DNA of 64,000 bases from CAYVUV01 sp964455095. Its GTDB lineage: Bacteria > Desulfobacterota > Binatia > HRBIN30 > CADEER01. This document shows, one piece after another, positions 25,654-34,269 of the stretch. The translations under genes were made by a program, and so were the position numbers. The stretch lies in assembly GCA_964455095.1 (NCBI GenBank), contig CAYVUV010000191.1, positions 40,824 through 104,823 on the forward strand. The letters are read 5' to 3'. The notes beneath the pieces were generated by a model. The model was not told where the DNA came from and made no database searches. It saw only the letters and a program-made list of their open reading frames with translations. How positions within the stretch are numbered: position 1 is the stretch's first letter; the number at the start of each line of letters is the position of its first letter.

Positions 25654-26445
25654 ATGGCGAAAGTCAGTCTCACTGCCGCGCTGCGCGCCGAATACGAGAC
25701 GCTGTTCAACACATGCGTAATCCGGTCCAACCGGGCGGGCAGCGTCCAGTCGCTGGTCAACAAACTGCTCGGAAACAGAGGTCGGTACGAGAGCGTGCAA
25801 GACGCCTCCGGCGTGCCGTGGTACTTCGTTGCGGTCGTCCACAACATGGAGGCCAGCCAGAGTTTCAAAGGGCACCTCCACAACGGCGACCCGCTCACGG
25901 CGCGCACGGTGCAGGTGCCCGCAGGGCGACCAAAGAGCGGGTCACCTCCATTCAAGTGGGAGTTCAGCGCGGCCGACGCGCTGGCGTACGAGGGGCTGAG
26001 CTCTGCGTCCGACTGGACCCTGGCCGGCACCCTCTACAACCTGGAGCGGTTCAACGGATGGGGCTACCGATTGAGTCATCCGCACACGTTGTCGCCATAT
26101 CTCTGGAGCTTCTCCAATCACTACACGAGCGGGAAGTATGTGAAGGACGGGGTTTGGTCCGATTCGGCGGTCTCCGATCAATGTGGTGCGGCCGTGCTGC
26201 TTCGACGGTTTGCCGAGCTCGGCGAGGCGACGCTCACTGGCCCCGTCAGTTCCGGTCCTACCGTTCCGTCGTACTCCGTGTCGAAGTCGAAGAACCCTGC
26301 GGTCGTGGCGCAGGTCGAGGAGCTGCAACGGTGGCTGAGTACCTTTCCCAACATTTTTCTCAAGGTCGACGGCGTGCCGGGGCCGCATACGTCGGACGCT
26401 TACGAGCAGGTCACGGGCCATCGCCTGCCTGGTGACCCACGGTGA
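25654..26445 (+). CDS. Lysozyme-family (putative N-acetylmuramidase) protein with peptidoglycan-binding-like tail
   Basis: 263 residues. The body (VPWYFVAVVHNMEASQSFKG, HLHNGDPLTARTVQVPAGRP) matches uncharacterised bacterial lysozyme-family proteins, with the candidate acid Glu in HNMEAS. The C-terminal about 60 residues (LQRWLSTFPNIFLKVDGVPG, then TSDAYEQVTGHRLPGD) resemble a peptidoglycan-binding module. No signal peptide or membrane anchor is seen, unusual for a wall hydrolase. ATG 25654 is supported by AGGAG 6 nt upstream. Phage origin is possible but no phage gene is nearby. Confidence 0.8.
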   Translation: MAKVSLTAALRAEYETLFNTCVIRSNRAGSVQSLVNKLLGNRGRYESVQDASGVPWYFVAVVHNMEASQSFKGHLHNGDPLTARTVQVPAGRPKSGSPPFKWEFSAADALAYEGLSSASDWTLAGTLYNLERFNGWGYRLSHPHTLSPYLWSFSNHYTSGKYVKDGVWSDSAVSDQCGAAVLLRRFAELGEATLTGPVSSGPTVPSYSVSKSKNPAVVAQVEELQRWLSTFPNIFLKVDGVPGPHTSDAYEQVTGHRLPGDPR

Positions 26446-26523
26446 CAGGTGCGAGCGGGGAGGCGTCGGTGAGTGTCTGGGCGGGTTGCGCCTTCCCGAA
26501 GGAAGGGCCCTTCCGCGCTCGGT

Positions 26524-27642
26524 TCATTCGATGGCGACGACATCGCGCGGGGGCGGTGCGGTAAGATCGAGCCCGGAGCCGAACCATGGCTGCAGGGCGG
26601 CGCCCGCGTAGCGGTAACCGCCGGTGACCGGGTCGGACGCCATCAGCAGCGGCGTGTCGAGGTCGAGCGCTTCGATGCCGCCGAGACCGAGCACGATGGC
26701 AAACGAGCAGCCCATCGCGATGCGCGTCTCGAGCATGCCGCCGATCATCAGGCGGATGCCGGCGCCGCGCGCGAAGTGGGCGATGGCGAGCGTTTCGAGC
26801 AGGCCGCTCTTGGTGATCTTGAGGTTGATGAAGTCGACGGCGTCGAGACGCGCCACGGCGCGGGCGTCGGCGAGCGAGCCGACCGATTCATCGGCGGCGA
26901 TCGGGATGGTCAACGCGCGGCGCAGCGCGGCGAGGCTCTCGAGATCGTCCTTCGCCACCGGCTGCTCGAAGATGCGCACGTCGCACCCCGCCCGCGCCGC
27001 CTCGCGCGCGAAGCGCTCGGCGTCGGCGCGCGAGAACCCTTGATTGGCATCGGCGACGAACGCGATGCCAGGGAGCGCGGCGCTGATCGCGGCCAGCCGG
27101 CGCACGTCTTCGACCACATCGAGCCCGACCTTGGTCTTGAGCAGGCGAAATCCCCGCGCGAACCACTCGCGCGCCATGGCCACCGAGCGCGCGGCGTCGG
27201 TGATGGGGATGGTGACGTCGGTCACGTGCGGCCGCACCTCGGCGCCACCCCAGAGCGCCCACAGCGGCAGCGCCGCGGCGCGACACAGCGCGTCGAGCAG
27301 CGCCGTCTCGAGCCCGCAGCGCGCGGCGGGATTCGCAGGGGCCTGCTCGGCCATGGCACCCGACAGCTTGCGGTAATGGGTCGCCGACTGCCCGATCAAT
27401 CCGACCGCGAGCTGTTGCGCAACGCGCGCGCTCCTCGGGCGATCCTCGCCGGTCAGATCGGGAAACGGCGCGATCTCGCCGAACCCCTGCGCGCCGCCGC
27501 GCAGCGTCAGGCGGACGAACAGATTCTCCGCCGCGGTCAGCTGACCCTGCGCGATGACGAACGGGTCGGTGGTCGGCACGTCGACGGGCCAGATCTCCAC
27601 CTTGACGACGGTCAGCGGATCGACGGCGTGGCGCACCGGCAC
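26524..27642 (-). CDS. Enolase-superfamily mandelate racemase/muconate lactonizing enzyme, epimerase-like
   Basis: 372 residues. The superfamily layout is clear: an N-terminal capping domain, then the barrel with the catalytic KxK (RLLKTKVGLD), metal ligands in FVADANQGF, FEQPVAKDD and PIAADESV, and the second-side Lys in FINLKITKSG. The closest resemblance is to L-Ala-D/L-Glu epimerases and other dipeptide epimerases. It starts 6 bp after the toxin gene stop on the same strand, so it shares the transcript of the TA pair. The dipeptide specificity is inference. Confidence 0.86.
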   Translation of the reverse strand: MPVRHAVDPLTVVKVEIWPVDVPTTDPFVIAQGQLTAAENLFVRLTLRGGAQGFGEIAPFPDLTGEDRPRSARVAQQLAVGLIGQSATHYRKLSGAMAEQAPANPAARCGLETALLDALCRAAALPLWALWGGAEVRPHVTDVTIPITDAARSVAMAREWFARGFRLLKTKVGLDVVEDVRRLAAISAALPGIAFVADANQGFSRADAERFAREAARAGCDVRIFEQPVAKDDLESLAALRRALTIPIAADESVGSLADARAVARLDAVDFINLKITKSGLLETLAIAHFARGAGIRLMIGGMLETRIAMGCSFAIVLGLGGIEALDLDTPLLMASDPVTGGYRYAGAALQPWFGSGLDLTAPPPRDVVAIE

Positions 27643-27648
27643 GGTCCG

Positions 27649-28020
27649 CTACTCTCCGATCGGCAACGACCGTATGCGAAGCCGCGCGTCTTCGATCACC
27701 ACGACTGCTCCGTCTTCCAAGGCCTGTTCGATTGAGGGCAGGTTCGACCGGAGCAGAGTGACTTGAGCATCGGGGCGGCGTTGGCCCGCGCGTCGGAAGA
27801 GGATGACCGAAGGCTTCTTCTCCCTTCGCAGGGCAAGCAACGTGCCGAAATCAGTGTCGGCAGATACCACGATCCGGTCTTCCCGAGCTGCGCGCGCGAA
27901 GACCTCGCTGTCCTCCGCTAGTGCCATGCCGTACTGCCGTATGTGCACGGCATCGTGCCCCGCGCGCCGCAGGCCTTCCGCGACGGCGACCGACAATGCG
28001 TTGTCGACCAGAAACCTCAA
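27649..28020 (-). CDS. DUF5615 PIN-like toxin
   Basis: 123 residues of the DUF5615/Mut7-C-like family, PIN-fold ribonuclease-like proteins. It begins MRFLVDNALSVAVAEGLRRA, with the conserved acidic VDN; the second acidic patch is VVSADTDFGTLLA, and the central VHIRQYGMALAED segment is also typical. The start overlaps the DUF433 stop by 4 bp. Such pairs are classed as type II toxin-antitoxin modules. RNA cleavage is not demonstrated for most members. Confidence 0.85.
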   Translation of the reverse strand: MRFLVDNALSVAVAEGLRRAGHDAVHIRQYGMALAEDSEVFARAAREDRIVVSADTDFGTLLALRREKKPSVILFRRAGQRRPDAQVTLLRSNLPSIEQALEDGAVVVIEDARLRIRSLPIGE

Positions 28021-28247
28021 GCCGTCTTGACCAGAGGCAGCTCGCGTTCGCGCACAGCTTCGGCGGCATATCGGAGCGCTTCGTGAATGTCGGCCGGTTC
28101 GAGATCAGGAAAGGCCTGAAGGATCTCGTCCTCCCGCATTCCATCCGCGACCATCCCGACGACCGTGGCGACCGGAATGCGCAGACCCCGGATGCAGGGA
28201 ACACCGTTCATTTGCTTGGCATCAACAGTAATCCGGGCGAAGCCCAT
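28017..28247 (-). CDS. DUF433 antitoxin
   Basis: 76 residues of the DUF433 family, small winged-HTH proteins that pair with DUF5615 toxins. The signature GVPCIRGLRIPVATVVGMVA is followed by DEILQAFPDLEPADIHEALR. GGAGGAGG lies 5 nt before the ATG. The gene overlaps the toxin by 4 bp, and an autoregulated operon is expected. Confidence 0.88.
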   Translation of the reverse strand: MGFARITVDAKQMNGVPCIRGLRIPVATVVGMVADGMREDEILQAFPDLEPADIHEALRYAAEAVRERELPLVKTA

Positions 28248-28252
28248 CGCTG

Positions 28253-28260
28253 CCTCCTCC
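28253..28260 (-). promoter_or_regulatory. Strong ribosome-binding site of the DUF433 antitoxin
   Basis: GGAGGAGG, 5 nt upstream of the ATG at 28247. The much stronger site for the antitoxin than for the toxin fits antitoxin excess. Confidence 0.6.
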
Positions 28261-28350
28261 AGGTTGAGCGACCGTAGCACAACGCGGCCGATGCCCGTAG
28301 ACCATGAGACCCCAACTGGCAACGTTGCAGGCGCCAGATCGGGCCTGTCA

Positions 28351-29763
28351 TCAGTCCGTACACCCGTGCAGCGCCGCATCGACGGCGGCGACGAGCTCGT
28401 CGATCGTGATCTCGCCGCTCTTGTCGGCATCGAACTCGGGGCAGTTATCGATCGGCAGAAGGTCGAGCGCGGCCGCTACACCGGTGATCAGCTCATCGAT
28501 CGATAGCGTGCCGTCGCGATCACAGTCCCCCGCGCAAGGGGGCAGCACGCCGAACCGCTGCGCGAACACGCCCAAGTCGCTGCCATCCTGGCCATTGCTA
28601 TCCCACGCCACCACGAAGGCCCCATCCGCGCCCACCGCCACCGCCGGTCTGTGCCGAAAGCTCGGCGTGTAGCTGTTGATCTTAAACTCGGTGCCCACCG
28701 CTTGCCCCGTGCTGGCGTAGCGCTGTCCGAACACGCCTTGGCTGACGCCATATCGGCCGCCGCTGTCCCACGCCACCACGAAGGCCCCGTCCGCGCCCAC
28801 CGCCACCGAGGGGAGGTCCTGGCGACTCGCCGTGTAGCTGTTGACCTGAAACTCGGTGCCCACCGGCTGCCCCGCGCTATCGTAGCGCTGCCCGAACACC
28901 CCTGATTCGTAACCATCCTGGTCATAGCTGCCCCACACCACCACGAAGGCCCCGTCGGCACTCGCCGCTACGGCCGGCCGAACCTGGCCACCCGCGGTGT
29001 AGCTGTTGACCTGAAACTCCGTACCCACCGCCTGTCCCGCGTTGTCGTAGCGCTGCCCGAACACGCCATCGCTGCTGCCGTCTTGGCCGTCGCTGTCCCA
29101 TGCCACCACGATTGCCCCGTCTGCACCTGCTGCCACCGCCGCGATGGCCTGGGAGCCTATTGTGTAGGTATTGATCAGAAACTCGGAACTTACAGCCTGC
29201 CCGGCGCTGTCAAAGCGCTGCCCGAACACGCCATAGTTGCTGCCGTCCTGGGCGTCGCTCTCCCAAGCCGCCACGAAGGCCCCGTCCGCTCCCGCTACGA
29301 CGGCCGGGCCGACTTGGCCGCTTACCGTGTAGGTACTGATCTGGAACTCCGAGCCCACCACCAGCCCCGCGCTGTCGTGGCGCTGCCCGAACACACCGGA
29401 GTAGCTGCCGTCCTGATGGTGGTAGCTGCTCCATGCCACCACAAAGCCACCGTCGGTGCCCGTTGCCACCGCCGGGACGCGCTGCAATGACACCGTATAG
29501 GAGTCGCTCTGAAACTCCGTGCCCACTGCCAGTCCGGCGCTGTCAAAGCGCTGCCCGAACACGCCGGAGCTGGTGCCGTATTGGCCCCCGCTGTCCCAGA
29601 CCACGACGAAGGCTCCGTCCGCTCGCGTCGCCACTGCTGGGTAAGCCTGGCGGCTGGCCGTGAGGGTATTGACCTGAAACTCCCCGCCCACTGGCCCGAT
29701 CTGCGCGGCGGCGCAAAGGGGCATCAGGAGCGAGGCGAATGCAATCGCCGTGCGGGTTTTCAT
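28351..29763 (-). CDS. Exported protein with seven tandem 55-residue repeats and C-terminal dockerin-like module
   Basis: 470 residues. A Sec signal peptide is at residues 1-20 (MKTRTAIAFASLLMPLCAAA). Seven repeats of about 55 residues follow, each like EFQVNSYTASRQ, then PAVAVGADGAFVVAWDS, then GVFGQRYDSAGQAVG. The C-terminal about 60 residues are two Ca-binding loops in a CxGDC frame (CAGDCDRDGTLSIDELITG, then DADKSGEITIDELVAA), resembling dockerin/EF-hand. AAAGGAG lies before the ATG at 29763. The repeats recall adhesin-like beta structures, but the function is unknown. Confidence 0.85.
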   Translation of the reverse strand: MKTRTAIAFASLLMPLCAAAQIGPVGGEFQVNTLTASRQAYPAVATRADGAFVVVWDSGGQYGTSSGVFGQRFDSAGLAVGTEFQSDSYTVSLQRVPAVATGTDGGFVVAWSSYHHQDGSYSGVFGQRHDSAGLVVGSEFQISTYTVSGQVGPAVVAGADGAFVAAWESDAQDGSNYGVFGQRFDSAGQAVSSEFLINTYTIGSQAIAAVAAGADGAIVVAWDSDGQDGSSDGVFGQRYDNAGQAVGTEFQVNSYTAGGQVRPAVAASADGAFVVVWGSYDQDGYESGVFGQRYDSAGQPVGTEFQVNSYTASRQDLPSVAVGADGAFVVAWDSGGRYGVSQGVFGQRYASTGQAVGTEFKINSYTPSFRHRPAVAVGADGAFVVAWDSNGQDGSDLGVFAQRFGVLPPCAGDCDRDGTLSIDELITGVAAALDLLPIDNCPEFDADKSGEITIDELVAAVDAALHGCTD

Positions 29764-29954
29764 GGCGTTCTCCTTTGGGTGGACGGGTCGAGAGACTCTC
29801 AACGTATAGGCCGCAGGTGTGTCCGACCAGTAAGATTGCTTTGCCTCACCAAGCGGTCGGTGCAGCCGCACGGGCTGGCGTGAGGCCATGAACACCGCCG
29901 CTGGAAAGAGAGTCATCGGCAGCAAAGTGGCGGCACGGAACATCCTAACCAGCA

Positions 29955-30221
29955 ATGATCACCAGCGTGTCAATCAGCGGCGAAGCGGGCGTCGTCGCGG
30001 AAAAACAGCACAATGTCCTGTGCCCGTTCTGCAAGCGCGAGTTCGAGCTTTTTGCTGCCGTGTGGTGCGAGCACTTCGACGCCGAGCCGTCGAAGGTCTG
30101 CCCGCACTGCGCGCGGTGCGCGTGCGAACTCCCCGCGTATGAGGAACCGAACTTCTGGACGGAAGCGCCACCCGCCTTCCGCGAGCACGGATTCCAGTTG
30201 CTGTTCCTGTACTACCTCTGA
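29955..30221 (+). CDS. Small zinc-ribbon protein
   Basis: 88 residues, not recognised. Cys pairs in LCPFCKREF and KVCPHCARCAC, with a Cys and His in WCEH between them, predict a zinc ribbon. The C-terminus is acidic and aromatic (YEEPNFWTEAPPAFREHG). The ribosome-binding site is weak and a start a few codons away cannot be excluded. It is followed 28 bp later by another small Cys-rich gene on the same strand. Confidence 0.65.
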   Translation: MITSVSISGEAGVVAEKQHNVLCPFCKREFELFAAVWCEHFDAEPSKVCPHCARCACELPAYEEPNFWTEAPPAFREHGFQLLFLYYL

Positions 30222-30249
30222 ACCGCAAGCGCCGATCGGAGAAGAGACG

Positions 30250-30582
30250 ATGCACGCACGAATTTTGCGAAGCGGCGGCGGGTTGCTGCTGCCGGTCCAC
30301 ACGCCGTACGAGTGGGAGCAACTGTTCGAGCATCTCGGCCACTGGGCACGGCGCCACGGCGAGGCGCGGTTGGAGCTGCGCAGCGCCGGGTGCGTCGTGC
30401 GACCGGCGCCCGACCCCGCCGCTGTTTGCGCCGAGTGCGCGGCACCGCTGGCCGACCTGGCCTACACGCTGTTCTGGCGCCAGTTCTGCGTGAATTGCGC
30501 GAAGCGACAGCTGCAGTCGGCGGTTCCGGCAGCAGAGGCATTGGCCGCGGCGCGCGCGCGCGAATCGCACGCCGCCGGCTAA
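30250..30582 (+). CDS. Small Cys-containing zinc-binding-like protein
   Basis: 110 residues, not recognised. Cys pairs are CAEC in the middle and CVNC later, spaced as a treble-clef or zinc-ribbon unit (VCAECAAPLADLAY, FWRQFCVNCAKRQ). GGAGAAGAG lies upstream of the ATG at 30250. It forms a probable two-gene unit with the preceding zinc-ribbon gene. Confidence 0.65.
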   Translation: MHARILRSGGGLLLPVHTPYEWEQLFEHLGHWARRHGEARLELRSAGCVVRPAPDPAAVCAECAAPLADLAYTLFWRQFCVNCAKRQLQSAVPAAEALAAARARESHAAG

Positions 30583-30620
30583 GTACGGCGTTTCACAAGC
30601 TTCGGCGCGGCATCAAGCGA

Positions 30621-30662
30621 GGTTCCTTCTCCCGGATGGGAGAAGGTCAGGATGAGGGGGAT
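30621..30662. repeat. Left arm of an imperfect inverted repeat
   Basis: About 40 nt containing the inner palindrome CTTCTCCCGGATGGGAGAAG. Its reverse complement recurs at 30739-30778, about 77 bp away, with small differences. Such GGGAG-type palindromes are widely dispersed in high-GC bacterial genomes (REP/REPIN-like). Confidence 0.6.
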
Positions 30663-30738
30663 CAGATGGCGCGCGCAGCCCACCTTGTCTTGTCGTTCCA
30701 GGACTACGCGGCAATGTGGTGGCCTTCGGCATCATCGA

Positions 30739-30778
30739 ATCCCCCTCACCTTAATCCTCTCCCATCCGGGAGAGGAAA
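30739..30778. repeat. Right arm of an imperfect inverted repeat
   Basis: Partner of 30621-30662. It contains CCTCTCCCATCCGGGAGAGG, itself palindromic. The two arms could fold into a long hairpin on transcripts reading through the gap before the methyltransferase gene. Confidence 0.6.
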
Positions 30779-30873
30779 CTGATCAAGGGACGTTGCCACA
30801 ACAGCGAGGCGCAGTATCCCAGGTGCGGAGGAAACCTGGGCGGCATGGGTTGTGCCGTCGGCGCCGGGAGCCT

Positions 30874-32106
30874 ATGCCGTGCAGCATGGCTGCCGCGCAC
30901 CGGTTCTTCGCCACCACGGCGAAGGGGATGGAAGAGCTCCTCGCCGACGAGTTGCGCGCGCTCGGCGCCGAGTCGGTTGCGGTGCAGCGCGCCGGCGTGG
31001 CGTTCGCGGGCTCGCTCGAGGCCGCGTATCGCGCCTGTCTGTGGTCGCGGGTGGTCAATCGCGTCCTGCTGCCCTTGAAGTCGTTCGATGCCCACACGCC
31101 GGAGGAGCTCTACCGCGGCGTGCGCACCATCCGCTGGGGCGAGCACATCGGCCAGCGCCGCACGATGGCGGTCGACTGTAGCGCGGCGCGCTCCGAGATC
31201 GACCACTCGCACTTCGCCGCGCTGAAAACCAAGGACGCTATCGTCGACCAGATGCGCGAGCGCAGCGGGGTGCGGCCCGACGTGCGCGTCGATCAGCCCG
31301 ATGTGCGCGTCAACGTTTATCTGAACGAGAACCGCGCCGTGATCAGCATCGATCTCTCAGGCGAGAGCCAGCACCGGCGCGGATACCGGCAGGCCGGCGC
31401 GCCGGCGCCGCTGAAGGAGAACCTCGCCGCCGCCGTGTTACTGCTCGCCGACTGGCCGCGCCGCGCACGTGAAGGCGCGTCGCTGCTCGATCCGATGTGC
31501 GGCACCGGGACGCTGCCAATCGAAGCGGCGCTGATGGCGGCCGACGTCGCTCCCGGCTTGGGGCGCGACTACTTCGGCTTCATGGGCTGGCGCGGGCACG
31601 ATCCGGCGCTGTGGAACCGCCTGCGCCAGGAGGCCGAGGAGCGACAGATTCGCGACCCGAGCAAGTTGCCGCGCATTCGCGGCTACGACGCAGACACCCG
31701 CGCCGTGCGCGCGGCTCAAGCCAACGTCGCCCAGGCCGGCGTGTCGCGGATGGTGCACATCGAGAAGCGCAAGCTCGCTGACTGCGAGCCGATCGCACCC
31801 CGCGCCGGCGGCAGCCCCGAGGGCGTACTGGTGCTCAATCCGCCCTACGGCGAACGCATCGGCGACCCGGCCGCGCTCGGCGCGCTGTACGGCGAGATCG
31901 GCGACGTCCTGCGCCGCCGCTTCCCGGGCTGGACCGGCTACGTGCTCACCACCCCCGCGCTCGCCAAACGCATCGGCCTGCGCCCGAGCCGCCGCATCGC
32001 GCTCTACAACGGCGCGCTCGAATGCCGGCTGCTCGAGTTTCCCATCTCGAGTACGCCGGTGCAGGACACCACCGCGCCGCACTGGCGCAATCCAACCTCC
32101 GCGTAG
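30874..32106 (+). CDS. THUMP-domain class I SAM methyltransferase (RlmL-like 23S rRNA m2G methyltransferase)
   Basis: 410 residues. The N-terminal FFATTAKGMEELLADELRAL and the following THUMP region bind RNA. The methyltransferase part has LLDPMCGTGTLPIEAALMAA (the UPF0020 motif) and the catalytic VLVLNPPYGERIG. It corresponds to the RlmL half of E. coli RlmKL, without the RlmK half. The start is uncertain between 30874 and 30886; the first has GGGAG only 3 nt away. Target G2445 of 23S rRNA is inferred from the family. Confidence 0.86.
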   Translation: MPCSMAAAHRFFATTAKGMEELLADELRALGAESVAVQRAGVAFAGSLEAAYRACLWSRVVNRVLLPLKSFDAHTPEELYRGVRTIRWGEHIGQRRTMAVDCSAARSEIDHSHFAALKTKDAIVDQMRERSGVRPDVRVDQPDVRVNVYLNENRAVISIDLSGESQHRRGYRQAGAPAPLKENLAAAVLLLADWPRRAREGASLLDPMCGTGTLPIEAALMAADVAPGLGRDYFGFMGWRGHDPALWNRLRQEAEERQIRDPSKLPRIRGYDADTRAVRAAQANVAQAGVSRMVHIEKRKLADCEPIAPRAGGSPEGVLVLNPPYGERIGDPAALGALYGEIGDVLRRRFPGWTGYVLTTPALAKRIGLRPSRRIALYNGALECRLLEFPISSTPVQDTTAPHWRNPTSA

Positions 32107-32333
32107 AGACTCAGACCAGGATGTCCGGTGACCCGCGGGCTCGTTTCGCTGCGACCTCTCTTACCTTGGGAGCGCATGGCGGCGGCGCTGATGCCGCGCC
32201 TCGACTCGATGATGCGGATGGCGGCGCGCGCGTGCACATTCCAGCCAGCGGCTGCGGCCGATCTCCTTGCAAGTCAGCCGGCGCGCGCGATATCGCTACC
32301 AACCCTACGGGCGGCGATCGTGTGGGAGGACCT

Positions 32334-34031
32334 ATGGAAGCGAAAGTGCATTTCGGCGCGCGTCGGCGCACGGGCATCGCGTGGGTTGGCGTCGCCCTGT
32401 CGGTATTCCTGATGACCGGTTGCGGCGGCGGCGACGACGATTCGAGCGGTGGCGGCGCGGCGACGCCGACACGCACGGCTACGGCCGTTGCGACCGCGAC
32501 GTCCACCGCCGCGGATACGGCGACCGCCACGCTGACGCGGACGCCGACGTCGACTCCTCCCCCGACCGCAACCGCCACGAACACGGCCACCGCGACCGCC
32601 ACGCCGACAGCAACCGATACGTCGCCCCCGACCGCGACGGCCACGCCGACACAGACGCCGACCGCGACGGCGACGGCGACGCCAACGGTGCCCAATCCCC
32701 TGGTTGAAGGCCCGGTCACGGGCGGCAATGGGGTGCCCTTCGTACAGGCCACCCTGCTCGATCTGGCCGACTTCGGCTACGAACAAAACGAGTACTTCCT
32801 CACCGGAACCGCGCGCTCCTACACCAACCTGGCGGAGCTCGACTCGGACGGCATGTGGTCGGTGGGCCTGGCCGCCGGCACCGCGGCGTACAAGACGCGC
32901 ATCGTCGTGTATCGACCGATCGATCCGCAGGACTTCAACGGCACCGTGCTGGTCGAATGGCTCAACGTCAGCGGCGGGCTCGACGCCGCGCCCGACTGGA
33001 TCTCGGCGCACACCGAGCTGCTCCGCGAAGGCTACGTGTGGGTCGGCGTGTCGGCGCAGCGGGTTGGCATCGACGGCGGCGGCGCGTTCAACTTGAGCCT
33101 CAAGACCGTCGATCCCATTCGCTACGGATCGCTGGTTCACCCCGGCGACACCTTCTCGTACGACATGTTTTCGCAGGTCGGCCAGGCGCTGCGCTCGCCC
33201 ACGGGGCTCGATCCGCTCGGCGGCCTGCACGCGGAGCGCATCATCGCCGCCGGCGAGTCGCAGTCGGCCTTTCGCATGGTCACGTATGTGAACGCCGTGC
33301 ACCCGCTGGTGCGCCTGTACGACGGCTTCCTCATCCACAGTCGCGGTGGCGGCAGCGCGGCGCTCTCGCAGGCGCCGCAGCCGGTCGTGTCGGTGCCGGC
33401 GGTGGTGCGCATCCGCGAGGATCTCGAAGAGCCAGTGCTGACGTATCAGACCGAAACCGATCTGTTCGGCCTGGGCTATCTGCCGGCGCGGCAACCCGAT
33501 AGCCCCACCTTCCGGCTCTGGGAAGCGGCGGGCACCGCCCACGTCGACACGTACACGCTGGTCGTCGGCTTTCGCGACGCAGGCGACACGCCGATCGGCG
33601 CCGAGTTGATGGTCGTCGCTGACCCAATTCCCGGCTTCATCGTGTGCAACACCCCGATCAATTCGGGCTATCAGCACTTCGTCCTCAAGGCCGCCATCCA
33701 CGCCCTCGATCAATGGGTGCGCGGCGCAGGAGCACCACCCATCGCACCCCGTCTCGAGGTCGCCGGCGATCCCCCGGCCCTGGTCCTGGACGCGTCGGGC
33801 AACGCCATGGGCGGCATCCGCACACCGATCGTCGACGTGCCGATCGCCACGCTGTCGGGATTGGGGCAGAGCGGCGGCACGTTCTGCGGCCTGGCCGGCA
33901 CGACGGTGCCGTTCGATGCCGAGACCCTGGCCGCCCTCTATCCGACCGAGGACGCCTACATCTCGGCGGTGAACGATGCGACCGACAGCGCCGTCGCGGC
34001 GGCTTCATCCGCCCGGCCGACGCGCCGCTGA
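32334..34031 (+). CDS. Lipoprotein alpha/beta hydrolase-domain protein with Thr/Pro linker and shifted C-terminus
   Basis: 565 residues. The lipobox LMTGC near residue 28 gives an outer-membrane or periplasmic lipoprotein. Residues about 40-121 are a TPTxTATxT low-complexity linker. The rest is the alpha/beta-hydrolase domain found in bacterial exported proteins, with the nucleophile-like motif IAAGESQSAF. The annotated frame ends SSARPTRR, but one base later the sequence continues as AAGFIRPADAPLIKEAATTA and beyond, to a stop at 34072. A one-base deletion near 34002 is likely. GGGAGG precedes the ATG. Confidence 0.82.
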   Translation: MEAKVHFGARRRTGIAWVGVALSVFLMTGCGGGDDDSSGGGAATPTRTATAVATATSTAADTATATLTRTPTSTPPPTATATNTATATATPTATDTSPPTATATPTQTPTATATATPTVPNPLVEGPVTGGNGVPFVQATLLDLADFGYEQNEYFLTGTARSYTNLAELDSDGMWSVGLAAGTAAYKTRIVVYRPIDPQDFNGTVLVEWLNVSGGLDAAPDWISAHTELLREGYVWVGVSAQRVGIDGGGAFNLSLKTVDPIRYGSLVHPGDTFSYDMFSQVGQALRSPTGLDPLGGLHAERIIAAGESQSAFRMVTYVNAVHPLVRLYDGFLIHSRGGGSAALSQAPQPVVSVPAVVRIREDLEEPVLTYQTETDLFGLGYLPARQPDSPTFRLWEAAGTAHVDTYTLVVGFRDAGDTPIGAELMVVADPIPGFIVCNTPINSGYQHFVLKAAIHALDQWVRGAGAPPIAPRLEVAGDPPALVLDASGNAMGGIRTPIVDVPIATLSGLGQSGGTFCGLAGTTVPFDAETLAALYPTEDAYISAVNDATDSAVAAASSARPTRR

Positions 34032-34072
34032 TCAAGGAGGCGGCGACGACGGCGCTCGACCCGAAGAACTGA
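34002..34072 (+). other. Out-of-frame original C-terminus of the alpha/beta-hydrolase lipoprotein
   Basis: Shifting by one base near 34002 gives AAGFIRPADAPLIKEAATTA, continuing to a TGA at 34072. This reads like a normal C-terminus for this hydrolase family, and better than the SSARPTRR end now in frame. A recent frameshift or an assembly error would explain it. Confidence 0.5.
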
Positions 34073-34120
34073 GGGTTATGAGCGGAACCGGAACCGGTTG
34101 GTGCGCTTCGCGGTTATCGC

Positions 34121-34246
34121 AATACCCCCCCATCCAAACCGTCCCCCGCAAGGGGGGGGAGGCTTTCGGATTCCGACGCCTCCGGGGGAGGATTTCCCCT
34201 CCGGCCTCCTCCCCCTCGACGGGGGAGGATTGAGATGGGGGTGATT
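34121..34246. repeat. Imperfect inverted repeat with inner G/C hairpins
   Basis: Two arms of about 43 nt at 34121-34163 and 34203-34246 are inverted copies with a few mismatches. Each holds its own small CCCCC...GGGGG hairpin. It occupies the gap between the convergent hydrolase and glutathione peroxidase genes and could act as a bidirectional terminator. It is related in style to the other GC-rich dispersed palindromes nearby. Confidence 0.6.
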
Positions 34247-34269
34247 GGATGTCGCTTCGACCAACTCGG

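Noticed and set aside
25654..26445. Prophage
   Set aside because: The lysozyme-family gene stands alone; no portal, tail, integrase or holin genes are near.
28351..29763. CRISPR-like periodicity
   Set aside because: The repeats are coding, about 165 bp long and diverged; there are no spacers.
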